Shown here: positions 44,082 through 54,990 of the stretch, piece after piece
How the letters are laid out: every line of letters begins with the position of its first letter
Numbering within the stretch: the stretch's first letter is position 1
Source: Ceratotherium simum simum
Lineage: Eukaryota > Chordata > Mammalia > Perissodactyla > Rhinocerotidae
Assembly (NCBI RefSeq): GCF_000283155.1
Contig: NW_004454177.1
Span: 6,907,382-6,971,381 of the forward strand
Reading direction: 5' to 3'
Length of the DNA: 64,000 nt
Made by a program: the position numbers and the translations under genes
The notes under the pieces: model-generated
Seen by the model: the letters and a program-made list of their open reading frames with translations, nothing else
What the model was told of the DNA's origin: nothing
The model's database searches: none

Positions 44082-44951
44082 TGTCTTGACATGAGTACAG
44101 CCATGTTTGGCTGCTCCATTGACCTACAGCCACCAGCACGAAAAAGAAATACAAAGCTGCTTTCTGTGTGGTGGGAACTGGCCTTTTCCCAGGAACTGGC
44201 CTTTCTCCCACGGAGAGAGTTGCAAGTTGTAACATTTCAAGGCTCTTGGAGCGTCGTAGCCCGGAATGGACTGGCCATCTGTGCCGGGCTGAGACGATAA
44301 CCAAAAAAAAAATGCATGTAGACAACTACTGGGCTGGGACGTTAGCCAGGGGGCTCAGTGCACGTACGCCACTGATAACCATTTTGTGCATGGGAACACT
44401 AGATGCTTGCTCTGTAAACTCTGTAACTGCTTATAAAAACTGCTGGAAACTGAGACCTGGTGAGAGTTCCACCTGTGGAAGGGACACCTTGCCCAGGACG
44501 TGTGATCCTTGCCCAGCCGCGTCGACTGACAGGACTCTCCCGGCAGTGGGGCGTAGATATTGTGAGTTTTTGATTTGATGTGAAGTAATTGATTTGATAT
44601 GAAGTAATTGATCTGATGTGTTCTCTTTTCGGTCAACCTGGTGTTTCTCTTTCTGGTTGATTTGTGTCATCTCCCTTCAGTCGATCTGGTGTTTCCCTTT
44701 CTGATTGATCTGATGTTTTTCCCTCTTATTATATGACCTATTCGGATCTGCTGCTATCTCAGCTGATGTGGATGTTTTCCCTTTCCAGTCGAGCTGGTGT
44801 TTTTTCCCTCTTATTATTTGACCTATTCAGATCTGCTTGCGGACTATCGCCTTTACTATCCTCTATATAATAAAACATACCTTCAGTCCATTTGTTTGGA
44901 GTGAAAAGTTTCTTTTATGTCTCCGATCGAATCCCCAAACCTCTCATAACA
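44082..44951 (+). repeat. 3' LTR (870 bp)
   Basis: It starts TGTCTTGACATGAG, matching the 5' copy, and ends TCTCATAACA. AATAAA in ctatataataaaacatacc near 44867 is the likely polyadenylation signal. The middle contains several diverged copies of a (g)atctgatgtgttt/ttccctttc-type unit (44570-44840). Confidence 0.88.
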
Positions 44952-44956
44952 CCCCT

Positions 44957-45150
44957 CCACCCAGTTAGGTTCACGAGGGTAACATTCTTAATAGGTGTTG
45001 ACTTGCAGAAACAGAGGGAAGAGGCTTGCAAGAGTAGGAGAGCTAGCAAGGGTTTATAAGGTAGGTTATCTGGATCACTGTATCCCAGGCTTCCTCTTTC
45101 TTGTTTTACTTCCTTATTTTGGTGGAGCACATCCTTCACTAGCTTTCTGA
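44957..45150. other. Retrovirus 3' flank
   Basis: No feature recognised. It begins with the second CCCCT target copy at 44952-44956. Confidence 0.5.
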
Positions 45151-45925
45151 GAAAAGAGCATGAGAGGTACAGTTTTTGAGATCTTGCATGTCCAAACAGG
45201 TGTGTATTCTACCCTCATGCTTAACCCATACTTTGGCATGGCATTCTAAGTTGAAAATTTTTCTCTCAGAATTTGGAAAACACTGTTCACTCTATCTTTT
45301 AGCTTCCAGTGTTGCTACTGAGCAATCTGAAGCCTTTCTGCATGTGACCTTTTGTTGTTGTCCTCACTCTCTCTAAAAGTTGTTAGTATCTTCCCTTTCT
45401 CTCTGTGGTCGTGAAAAGTCATGATGGTGTGCTCTGGTGTGGGTCTGTTTTCATCCACTGTGCTAGGCACTAGAGTGCTAGATGGGCCCTTTCAGTCTGG
45501 AAACTCATTTCCTTCAGTTCAGAGAAAATTTCCTGAATAATTTCTTTAAGGATTTATTTTATTCTGTCTCTTGCTGCAACTCTTATTATTTGAATGTTGG
45601 GCCTCCTGGATTGGTTCTCTAACCTTCTAAATATTCTCTCCTCTTTTCCACTGTCTTTATCTTATAAACTTTGTATCAAATTTTTTGTTCATTTTGATTT
45701 GTTTTATTTCTGTTATCATATTTTTTAATTTTCAGGAGCTTTTTTGTTGTCATTTAAAAAAAAATCCTATTCTTGCTTTATGGTTAAAATGCATTTTCTT
45801 ACATCTCTCCACATTTTGTTTTTCTTTTCTTCTCTCTGCAAAGACTTTCTTTTCTCCACATTGCTGTTTTCTGTTTGGGCCCACATTTTTCACGAGAGAC
45901 TTTTCTTAGATGTGCTATGATTCTT
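45150..45925. repeat. Old AT-rich LINE-1-like segment
   Basis: Wording such as 'ggaaactcatttccttcagttcagagaaaatttcctgaataatttctttaagg' and 'tttttaattttcaggagct' suggests an old L1 3' UTR; family unresolved. No coding potential. Confidence 0.4.
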
Positions 45926-45959
45926 GGCTGTCTACTTATGTTTATGAGTAGAAACCCTT

Positions 45960-46938
45960 AGGGAGCTAACAGGACACACTAGAAAGCCCTAAAGTAAAAC
46001 AGTGTGGTATTGCCATACGAAGAGACAGACCAATGGAACAAAATGGTAAGTCCATAAATAGGCCAAACAATATATGGAAATCTAGTGTATGAGAGACATA
46101 ATATCTCAAACAACAGGGAGATAGTATTGAAACAACTGGATAGCATTTTGGGAAAAGATAAAATTGGATCCATTCCTCACGCCAAAAACTCCAAATGCAT
46201 GAGAGAGAAACTCCAAATGCATGAGAGATCTGAATGAAAAGATGAAACCATACAAGTACTAAAAGAAAAAACAGGTGATTTACTTTAAAACTTGGAAGTA
46301 GTAAAACTCTTTCTAATTATGACTCAAAATCCAAAAACAATGAAAGAAAAGATCGATTTGACTATATAAAAATAAAAGTATTCTGCATGGCAAAAAATCA
46401 AATCACTATAAGCAAAGTCAAAAGACAGATGATAAATTAAAACAAAATATTTGCAATGTATATCACCTCTAAGAGGTTAATCTCCCCTATATAAAAAGAA
46501 TTATGAATCTAGAAGAAAAGGCAAACTCATAATAGCAAATGAGCAAAAGACCTGAGCAAAGCAGCCACAGAAAATGCCAAATAACCACAAAAGATAGGAA
46601 AATATGCCCACTTTACTTGTAATAAGAGAAATGCAAATTAAAACTACATGAAAATAACTTTTGTTACATGTCTGATTGGCATAAATTTTTTAAAAAATTG
46701 ACTATACAGCCTCTGGTAAGGCAGTGGGAGAAAAAAGCACTTTCATGCATTGTTGGTAGGTGTGTGAAATGGTATAATCCCTTTGGTGAGAGATTTGTCA
46801 ACATCCAACAATTACATACGCATTCATGCTTGAGCCTACAATCCCACTTCTAGGCATCTATTTAGACAGTACACCTCCACAAATATGAATGAAACAGTGT
46901 ATGCAGAAGGGCATTTATTGTGGCACATTTTGTAATAG
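45960..46938 (+). repeat. L1 ORF2 remnant, left part
   Basis: Sense L1 ORF2 wording: 'gtggtattgccatacgaagagacagaccaatggaac', 'caacatccaacaattacatacgcattc...cctacaatcccacttctaggcatc', 'aagggcatttattgtggcacattttgtaatag'. Stops occur throughout. It continues after the solo LTR at 47439. Confidence 0.75.
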
Positions 46939-47438
46939 TGTTGGGGCGGGGGAAAATCCCCTTTCTATCCTTCTTGTGTTCTTACAGCTGAACTAATAAG
47001 AAAATTGACACAAGGCCGGATTAACAGGAGAAAAACCCAGTTTAATATATACATATTGGAGATCATAGAGACATGATGCTCGGAGAGTGAGCAAAGTAGG
47101 CAGTATATGCATCTTTTACACAAAGAAACAATAAATTTATGAGGAATGACAGGACTAAGAAACTTAGATTTGAGGTACGTAAATAGCGAGGAATTTAAGC
47201 AAAGTTTAGGCTAGAGGTAGTAAATTAGCAAGGTTTGTTTACATGGGCTTCTCTGTCCTGAATTCCTAGCTCTGGGATGCAGGGAGAGCACATTTCACAT
47301 GGGACATTTATTTCCTGCTTTCAGGGAACAGAGACAGAAGGGTCAGAATGCCCTTTTTGCTTCTCAAGTAACTTTATTTCAAAATAATCAATGTGCCATT
47401 GTGGGATATTTTGGAGTAGCCTGCCCTGGGCACCAACA
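46939..47438 (-). mobile_element. Solo LTR, 500 bp, nested in L1
   Basis: Termini TGTTGG...CCAACA are perfect 6-bp inverted repeats, flanked by a 4-bp direct repeat ATAG (46935-46938 and 47439-47442), as for gammaretrovirus-like (ERV1) LTRs. The minus strand near the left end has U5-like wording (ctcctgttaatccggccttgtgtcaa). It interrupts L1 sequence that reads through across the two flanks. Confidence 0.85.
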
Positions 47439-47860
47439 ATAGCAAATGATCAAAAATAATCCAAGTATCCATCAACAAAAAGATTGGCTGGATAAACTAT
47501 TGTGCATCCACACAACAGAATACCATGGGGCTATAAAAAGGAATAAGGGAGAGCTCTCCAAACTGATACAGAATGATCACCAGGATATTATTTTAAACAA
47601 AAAAAATTGAAATATAGACATCATATATAGTATGCTATCTCTTGTGTAAGAAAGGAGGGGAAGTAGATGTATTCTTTACTTATTTTTGCACAAAGAATTA
47701 CTAGAAGAATAAACCAGACCAGAAAGGATTAGAAATGTTCACCAGCATGCTGGTGGGGAAACAGAGTGAAGGGGATGGGGCTCTGAATGTGGCTTCTCTG
47801 GCAATATCTTTTCATATAGTTAGGACATCTGAATCACCTAAATGTTTTATGTATACAAAA
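47439..47860 (+). repeat. L1 ORF2/3' remnant, right part
   Basis: Resumes directly after the solo LTR: 'agcaaatgatcaaaaataatccaagtatccatcaacaaaaagattggctggataaactattg', 'ataccatggggctataaaaagg', which is the L1 ORF2 end. Confidence 0.8.
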
Positions 47861-48475
47861 ATTTAAAATTTTATCAAAAAGAAATAAAGTAAATCCCCAA
47901 ATTCAAAGCAAACTGAAACAAACAAACCTAACTCAATGCTACATTGATAACACAACAGTGCAGAGAAAAGAATTATTCCAAGTGACTTTTGAGCACAGGA
48001 CTCTGTCCTCCATTTGGTATAGTCAAGGAATAAAAGGAAATTCAAAGAAATGTTCAACTTTAAAATTTTATTTTTGTTAGTAGAGTTGATATTATAATGT
48101 TAAAACTATTTTATGTGTACCATAGTTTAAAGGAAATTGATACACATATAAGAGAAAAAGGAAAGAATTTTAAAAAAGGAAAAATTCTGCAATTTAAAAG
48201 TTGAATGAGAAATATCTATATGAAATCATGATTTTTTTTCCCTATACATTCTATCTTTAGTTAACTGTAAAGGCCTACAAGCAAAGACAACCCAATAGCA
48301 ACGAACCCACCAGGCACTCAGAACCTTGTTTTTAAATAATACTTCCCACTGAAACAAACCAGTGCCTCATGGAGAAATGGCTGACCCAGGTCTGGGCCAA
48401 ACAAAGTACAAGGTGAGCCTGAGGTATCTAGTTGTACCAGAAATCAAGGAAGCGCTCAAAGATTAATGGAGTGTG
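47861..48475. other. Intergenic, nothing recognised
   Basis: AT-rich sequence without a feature that I can name. Confidence 0.4.
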
Positions 48476-48477
48476 AT

Positions 48478-49020
48478 GGTTCATTTTATGTGTCAACTTG
48501 ACTGGGTTAAGGGATGCCCAGATGGCTGGTAAAACATTGTTTTTGGGTGTGTCTGTGAGGGTGTCTCTGGGAGAGATTAACATTTGAATCTGTAGACCGA
48601 GTAAAGAAGATCACCTTCTCCAACATGGGTGGGCATCATCCGATCATTTGAGGGCCCAAATAAAACAAAAAGGCAGAGGAAGGGCCAATTCGCTCTCTCC
48701 GCTTGAGCTGGGACATCCATCTTCTCCCGCACTTGCACACTGGAGCTCCTGGTGCTTGGCCTTTGAACTCTCTCCAGGACTTACACCATCGCCCCCTCAG
48801 TTCTTCGGTTCATACTGAGACTTACACCATTGTCTCCCCTGGTTCTTAGGCCTTTGGGCTTGGACCAGCTTTGCTGGGCCTCCAGCTTGCAGATGGCGGA
48901 TCGTGGGACTTCTCAGTCTCTGTAATTTTGTGAGCCAATCCCTCATAATAAATCTCTTTCTATTTATCTATATATATCCAATTGGTTCTGTTTCTTTGGA
49001 GAACCCGCCTGATAAATGGA
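48478..49020 (+). repeat. Interspersed repeat, family unresolved
   Basis: It starts 'tgatggttcattttatgtgtcaacttgactgggttaagggatgcccag' and ends 'ccaattggttctgtttctttggagaaccc'. AATAAA lies before a tatctata run. I recognise this as a common mammalian interspersed repeat but cannot name the family with certainty. Confidence 0.55.
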
Positions 49021-49690
49021 ATGTGTTAAAAGAACACAGGAGCAGCTTGAAGGGGTTCCCACTGGCCAAATTAGGAAGAGTTTGAGCATCAAACATGACT
49101 ATATTGTATTGTAATGCTGTAACTTATTGTAAAAAATTGAAAAAGAAAGCAATTCCATGAGTCCAAAGAGACAACCTAAAGAAAAAAATAAAATTTAATT
49201 TGCCACCATTGAGGAGACTATGTTACCACCTCCTTCCCCTGTAAATTGGCCAAGGGAAAGAATTAAGCACTTACCCTGCTCCTTCAGGAAGAACTGTGGT
49301 TCATTCCCATTGATGATGGAGAGCTCCTTTTTACAGAATAATGTCAGCTAAAACATGCAGAAGGAGTAATAAAATTAGAAAATCACCATTCTCCAACTCC
49401 TCTAATGAAATAATCAATTCAGGCAAAGATCCTGAACGTATGCTCAATTCATCAGGTTGCCAAGTCATCACGGCATGCCAAGGGATCATTTGCAAATTAC
49501 AAGAGGAAATAGCGTATCTTTACAACTAAGAGATCTCACAGTCACCACCTTGCCAAGTGATGAAACTTAGGATCACTAACAGTGGGACAGCTGGATGTTG
49601 CACATCTCCTGAGGTGACGTAGAGTGAAGTTCCTGCCTCATCTTTAAAGTATTCTTGCTGGAAATACTTAAACATAACCTGAACATAACT
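49021..49690. other. Intergenic, nothing recognised
   Basis: No exon or named repeat. Confidence 0.4.
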
Positions 49691-50515
49691 GAGTCTTTAG
49701 ACCTAGATTCCAGTTTATGGGAGACATAACAGAGAAACAAGGTAAATGACATCACAAAGAAACAATCAGACATATCAAGAATACACCACATTCTACAAGA
49801 CAACTGGCTTTTTAATAATTTAACATCATTTAAAAAAAAAGTACGAACATGGGGCTGGCCCAGTAGCGTAGTGGTTAAGTTTGCATGCTCGGTTTTGGCG
49901 GCCTGGGGTTTGTCACTTTGGATCTTGGGTGTGGACCTATGCACCACTCATCAAGCCATGATGAGGTGGCATCCCACATAGAGCAACTAGAAGGATGTAC
50001 AACGATGACATACAACTATCTACTGGGGCTTTGGGGAGAAAAAAGGAAAAAAGGAGGAAGATTGGCAACAGATGTTAGCTCAGGGCCAATCTTCCTCAAA
50101 AAAAAAAAAGTAGGAACATTTTAGTAGAGACTAAAGATTACTTAACAACCAGGGCAGTATACGAACCTTGATTGAATCTTGATTGAAAAAAACAATAAAA
50201 CAATAATAAAAAGCTTTTTAGAGAAAAAATGGGGAAATTTGATCATGGACTGTATATCAATGATATTATGGAATTATTGTTCATTTTCCTAGGTATGAGA
50301 AGAGTATTGTGGTTTTGCACAAGAGTGTCTTTATTGTTTAGGATATGCAAGCTGAAGTTATTTAGAGAAGTGCATGCATACATATAAAATACAGGTATAG
50401 AGAGAGGAGGCAAACATGGCAAAATACTAACAATTACTGACCCCAGACAGTGAGTATAAGAGTGATCACTACACTGTTCTTTCAACTTTTCTGTATGTTT
50501 GAACATCTTCATAGT
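49690..50515 (+). repeat. Interspersed repeat interrupted by ERE, family unresolved
   Basis: It shares order and wording with 54600-54985: 'acaagacaactgg/acaagacatcttcc', then 'ggggaaatttgatcatggactgtatatcaatgatattatggaattattg' versus 'ggggaaatttgaatatgtggtatatattagatgatattaaagaattatg'. The same family is present twice. Confidence 0.5.
49852..50110 (+). repeat. ERE SINE, long form
   Basis: Head ggggctggcccagtagcgta, 'gtggttaagtttgcatgctcgg', 'catcccacatagagcaactagaaggatgtacaacgatgacatacaact', 'ggcaacagatgttagctcagggccaatcttcctc' and an A tail. It is flanked by gtacgaacat (left) and gtaggaacat (right), one mismatch. Confidence 0.92.
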
Positions 50516-50589
50516 AAATTAGAAGAAAAAAAAAGCTGATGTGAAGCCTTGAGTCCATGGGTCACTTTAGGCTGGACCATCTTGACCAC

Positions 50590-51300
50590 AAGAACCTCCA
50601 AAAGTGTTTCTTTAGGTCTATTTTCTTGGGTTAGCCAGATTTCTCAGGGAGGACGGTCCAGTCTCCTTCCTGGAGGGTAAAGTCTAACTGGCCAACATTT
50701 TGGCCAAAGGGAAAGATGATGTGTGGAGGGAGGCATCTCACAAATATATAAAGTTTTACTTAAATCCTCTTTTTTTGAGCACGAGAACCCTGGCCCCCAA
50801 CAATCCCTTGTTTTCCCCAGGTCAGAGACCCACTCTTTCACCCTCTCTGGAGAATAAACCTCTGGTTCCCTGCTTCTTGGGGGAAAGGATGGTCACCCAG
50901 CTGAGTGGAGCTGGAGAAGACATCTGTTTCTCAAACAGACTCTCAACCGTCACAAACAGACTCACAACTATCTGCACTCTCATCCATGCTTCCAGAAGAA
51001 TCTGCTGCTGCTAAAGTCTGAGCTTTCGAGGAGTTCAGTAATAGTAGTATAAATCAGGGGAGTTCCTGGCTTTCTCCATTGCTGCTTCAAAATTCACCTT
51101 CTCAGGTGTGCCCAGTTACTACCGTTTGACCACCTGGAAGCGTTCCAGCTTCCAAAATGTCTTTTGTCTCATCTTCTATTCTCTTTGTGGGTTTATGCAT
51201 TTTTTTAAAGTGCACTTTAATGCCGTTTTATTGAGATTTCAGAAAAGAGGAGAGGCTCTTGCATGCAGTCAATGCCCCTTCCTCTACTAGAAGTCAGTCT
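50590..51300. repeat. Old repeat related to 35.7-36.5 kb
   Basis: Shared ordered motifs with the 35.7 kb copy, including 'tcctggagggtaaag' and 'gagaataaacctctgg'. No gene visible. Confidence 0.45.
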
Positions 51301-51539
51301 GATGTTCTTTAGTCTCTTTTTCCCATATAGTAGTTTGAAAACTATCCATTCTTTGTATTCTTTTAATGGGTTATCCTTAAACTTTTAATATTCCTGCTTG
51401 TTGTAACAAAGTCTAAAGATAATCAATATTCCTTTCTTCTTCCTGAATAATGCAAAGACTGCAGAATGCTTTAACTTTGATCTCTCCTTTTCCATTTCCC
51501 CTGGTACTTTGGTCTAATATTTTAGTTCCTCATTGTTTA

Positions 51540-51650
51540 TAACACCTCCTCCAAAGTAGTCCCTTCATCAATATATATTTATTGAGGCTCCCTACCATGT
51601 GACAAGCAATGTTCTAAGCACTGGAAATACAGCAGTGAATAAGACAGACT
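51540..51650 (+). repeat. L2/MIR3-type fragment
   Basis: 'catcaatatatatttattgaggctccctaccatgtgacaagcaatgttctaagcactggaaatacagcagtgaataagacaga'. Confidence 0.65.
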
Positions 51651-51738
51651 AAACTACATATAAAAACATTTTATGTTAGGTTGAACTATATGAAATTGCC
51701 AATATTTGACCAATTTTTAGTTATAAAAAACTAATCTC

Positions 51739-51937
51739 AGAGTCCAGCCCAGTGGTGTAGTAGTTAAGTTTGTACACTCCGCTTCGGCAGCCCAGGGTTC
51801 ACAGATTCAGATCCTGGGCACGGACATACACACTGCTTATCAACCCATGCTGTGGCAGCATCCCAAATACAAAATAGAGGAAGATTGGCACAGACATTAG
51901 CTCAGGGACAATCTTCCTCAACCAAAAAAAAAAAAAG
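51739..51937 (+). repeat. ERE SINE with exact target-site duplication
   Basis: A degenerate head (agtccagcccagtggtgtag) but a clear 'gttaagtttgtacactccgcttcggcagcccagggttc' and 'ttagctcagggacaatcttcctc'. It is bounded by the 12-bp direct repeat aaaactaatctc at 51727-51738 and 51938-51949. Confidence 0.92.
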
Positions 51938-51959
51938 AAAACTAATCTCGTATGGTTTA

Positions 51960-53060
51960 AATGTATGTATATTTAAATATATATATACACACACATTTAT
52001 ATAGTTACATATAAAATCACTAATGCTTTTTCAATTTACCTAAACATTTACTATCTTTATTGTTCACTGTTTCCATGCCTCTTTGTATCCCACTCCTCTC
52101 TGCGTTCTATTTCCTTCTCAGATCCAGTTCTTTCAATGAGGATCTGTGAGTGATAAACTCTCTCAATCCTTCTCTGAAATTAACTTGTTACTCTTGAATA
52201 ATAGTTGACCTGAATAGAACTCTTCATTGGCCATTAATTTACCTTCAGTCTTTTGAAGCTATATTGCTGATAAGTCAGCTGTCAGTTTAATCATTTTCAC
52301 TTGTAGATAGTCTTTTTTCTTTGGTTGATTTTGTCTTTGATGTTCTGCAGATTCACAATGATGTCTTTCTCTCTCTGGCTCTCTTTTTTTTTTTGGTGAG
52401 GAAGATTGGCCCTGAGCTAACACCTGTTGCCAATCTTCCTCTTTTTACTTGAGGAAGAGTGGCCCTGAGCTAACATCTGTGCCCATCTCCCTCTATTTCA
52501 CATGTGGGTCACCACCACAGCATGGCTTGATGAGTGGCGGAGGTCCGCCCCCAGGATCCAAATCCATGAACTCCGGGCCACTGAAGCAGAGTGTGCCGAA
52601 CTTAACCACTGTGCCACTGGGCTGGCCCCAGGATGATGTCTCTTGACTTGGATTTGTTTTAATTTCTCCTACTCAAGACTTAGGATGCTTTCTGCAACTG
52701 AGGATTCAGGTCACATCCTTCTTCAATTTTCAAAATTTCTCAGCCATCATCTTTTGAATATTGTCTCTACCAAAGTCTCTCCATTCTCTTTATAGAAATA
52801 CCAGGAGGCATATTTTGGGCCTTCCCATTCTGTCCTCCATGTCTCTTACCTTCCATTTCATATTTTCCTTCTCTTTATTTCTATGATTCTTTCTGCGTGA
52901 TTTTCTCAGATCAACCTTCCAGTGTACTAATTCTCTCTCCAGCTGTAGCTAAATGAGTTTAAAAAGATTTTTTAATGACTATATTTTTCACTTCTAGATA
53001 TTTTATTTAATTATTTTCCTTTTTGACAAATAATGCAAACAGATTGTCTTTCAAGACAAA
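51960..53060. repeat. Old LINE-1-like AT-rich segment
   Basis: Wording such as 'ttttgaatattgtctctaccaaagtctctccattctctt' and 'cttccatttcatattttccttc' suggests an old L1 3' region, interrupted by the ERE at 52386-52629. It begins with a small (TA)n near 51965-52000. Confidence 0.4.
52386..52629 (-). repeat. ERE SINE
   Basis: Minus-strand ERE: poly-T, two successive tail blocks ('gaggaagattggccctgagctaacacctgttgcc', 'gaggaagagtggccctgagctaac'), then 'ccaccacagcatggcttgatgagtgg' and the head complement 'ttaaccactgtgccactgggctggcccc'. Confidence 0.93.
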
Positions 53061-54035
53061 CAAACAGTGCTTACACAAGTCCCTATTTACTTGCTTGGCT
53101 ATTTTACTGCCGTGTTAAGTATAAATATCTTTCTTATTTAAGTGTATTTGAGATGTATATTTGCTTTTTAAAAAAACAGATTTACATTAAGGCCTGGTGA
53201 TAGAAGTGTAAACAATGTAGAAGAGATCCATAATGAACAGTTATTATATTCGACCCGTGTCCCTGATGTGTTCTGAGATGGGATCCAGCACTGCTGCCGC
53301 ACTGAGTCAAGACCACTGCACCACAGTTTACATTTGAGTTCTTGGCAAGATAAGACTGAAGGAGAACAATTTGCAACAAGCTTTTCTTACTATTTATAAT
53401 GAGGACTCACAAATGTTCCTCTAAAGAACAGGGCACAAGAGAAAAACTGTCTAGGAAGTCTTCTCGTTTGGTGCATATTGAGTTTTTATTTGAGATCCAT
53501 ATACCTGTTTAATTCATGTTTATAGCAAAACCACCGATACAGAGCATTAAAGAATAAGGTACCTTTTAATCTTTACAAATATACATCTTAAAATTCTTTT
53601 TATTCTACATCTAGATTATATCAGCAATTCTTGGATTGAAAAAAAAACCTAAGTGGGTAACTCTCTTCTAAAAATGCAGCTGTCTGCGAATAATACGATA
53701 CCAAACAACAAAGAAACAGTGGAGAAAAGGGAAGTGCAAATAAGTTCACGTGGAAATAATCCGGTTCAAAATACTACATAGGTGATATTTGGCCCTTCTT
53801 ACTGCATCATATCTGGAGGTACCATCATATCTGGAGATATTTACACGAAATATCAGATTCTCCCACTATTTGGTCATGCTAAGTTTGATCACTTGATTAA
53901 ATGATCCACCAGATTTCTCCACTGTAAAAGTTAATAATTGATAAGTAATCTGTGGGGTGACACTTTGAAGGCATGTGAGCATCCCTTTCCCCAACAACTT
54001 TTCTCCTAATGGTTTTAGCATTCATCGAAGATCTT
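53061..54035. other. Intergenic, nothing recognised
   Basis: No gene or named repeat. A small direct repeat 'taccatcatatctgga' / 'tcatatctggaggtacc' lies near 53805-53840. Confidence 0.4.
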
Positions 54036-54446
54036 TTTTTTGTGAGTATGTGCCATCGAGTTGATTCCGACTGCTGGTGACCCTGTGGACAGCAGAACTG
54101 AAGGCTGTCCTGTCTTTTTGCCCCAACCTCTCATCTTCCAGTGCTGTGTCAGACAACGCTCCCCTGCTAGTCACAGAGTTTTCACAGCCAATTTTTTCAG
54201 AAGTGGGTGACCAGGTCCTTCTTCCTAGTTTGTCTTCCGCTAGAAGTTCTGCTGAAAACTGTCCACCATGTGGTGACTATGCTGGTGTTTGAAATACTGG
54301 TGGCATAGCTTTCAGCATCACAGCAACATGCAGCCACCACAGTATGACAATCAACAGACAGGTGGTGTGGTTCCCCAACCAGGAAACGAACCTGGGCCAC
54401 GGCAGTGACAGAGCCGAATCTTAACCACTAGACCACCAGGGCTGGC
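54036..54446 (-). repeat. Composite SINE: tRNA-like head with RTE-like tail
   Basis: Minus strand: head gccagccctggtggtctagt followed by ggttaagattcgg and a B-box-like 'cccaggttcgtttcc'. A central body of about 250 bases follows, then a tail 'ggtcaccagcagtcggaatcaactcgatggca' and an A run. The tail wording (gagtcggaatcgactcgatgg type) is characteristic of RTE-class LINE ends, unlike the gatgttagctcaggg tail of the other EREs here. Family name not certain. Confidence 0.7.
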
Positions 54447-54589
54447 TTGATGCTCCTAGCCTGAATCAAATATTACCTGAGGGTTGCAAAATAGTGATTT
54501 TTTAAAAAAATTACATCATTCCATCTACATGTATTAGCTGATTTCTTCTGTAAGTAAGAGCTTTTAGGGAACTTGTTTTCAAATCCAAA

Positions 54590-54990
54590 GACTCGAACCA
54601 AAAATGTTTAACCTGAATCTAAAGGTGAGGAAACAATCAGTCAAATCCAGAACATTTTACAAGACATCTTCCTTGGACTCTTCAAAAGAAGTCAATGTCA
54701 AGGGTTGGGGAGTACTGTTCTAAATGAAAAGAGGTGACAGGGGCATAACAACCTCCTCAAATGTGTTGGATCCTAAATTTAAAAAAAGAAAACAGCTGTA
54801 AAATGCATTTTGGGAGAATTGGGGAAATTTGAATATGTGGTATATATTAGATGATATTAAAGAATTATGTTAATTTTTGAAGGTGTGATAATGTGATTAT
54901 ATTTATGTAAAGTGTCCTTATTCTTAGGAGACGTATGTTGAAGTATTTAGGGTGAAGTGTCATGCTGTCTACAATTATTTCAAATGGTTT
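54590..54990 (+). repeat. Interspersed repeat, same family as 49.7-50.5 kb
   Basis: 'gagaattggggaaatttgaatatgtggtatatattagatgatattaaagaattatg' and 'ttcttaggagacgtatgttgaagtatttagggtgaagtgtcatg'; see the 49690 entry for the parallel. Confidence 0.5.

Larger units (their letters stand above)
42662..44951 (+). mobile_element. Endogenous retrovirus, betaretrovirus-like, rearranged and gapped
   Basis: A provirus bounded by TG...CA and by a 5-bp direct repeat CCCCT at 42657-42661 and 44952-44956. The parts are: a partial 5' LTR (42662-42940), a 100-N gap, a dUTPase-like remnant (43041-43393), an unassigned degenerate stretch, an env transmembrane-like remnant (about 43863-44058) and a complete 3' LTR (44082-44951). 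The dUTPase next to a gag-pro region is a betaretrovirus trait. Pol is absent from the visible sequence. A betaretroviral ERV has been described from the horse genome (EqERV-beta1); whether this is the same lineage is untested. It is defective as seen. Confidence 0.85.

Noticed and set aside
48903..49085. Short plus-strand frame with a hydrophobic stretch near 48.9 kb
   Set aside because: It falls in an interspersed repeat tail (tatctata run and polyadenylation-like AATAAA); not a gene.
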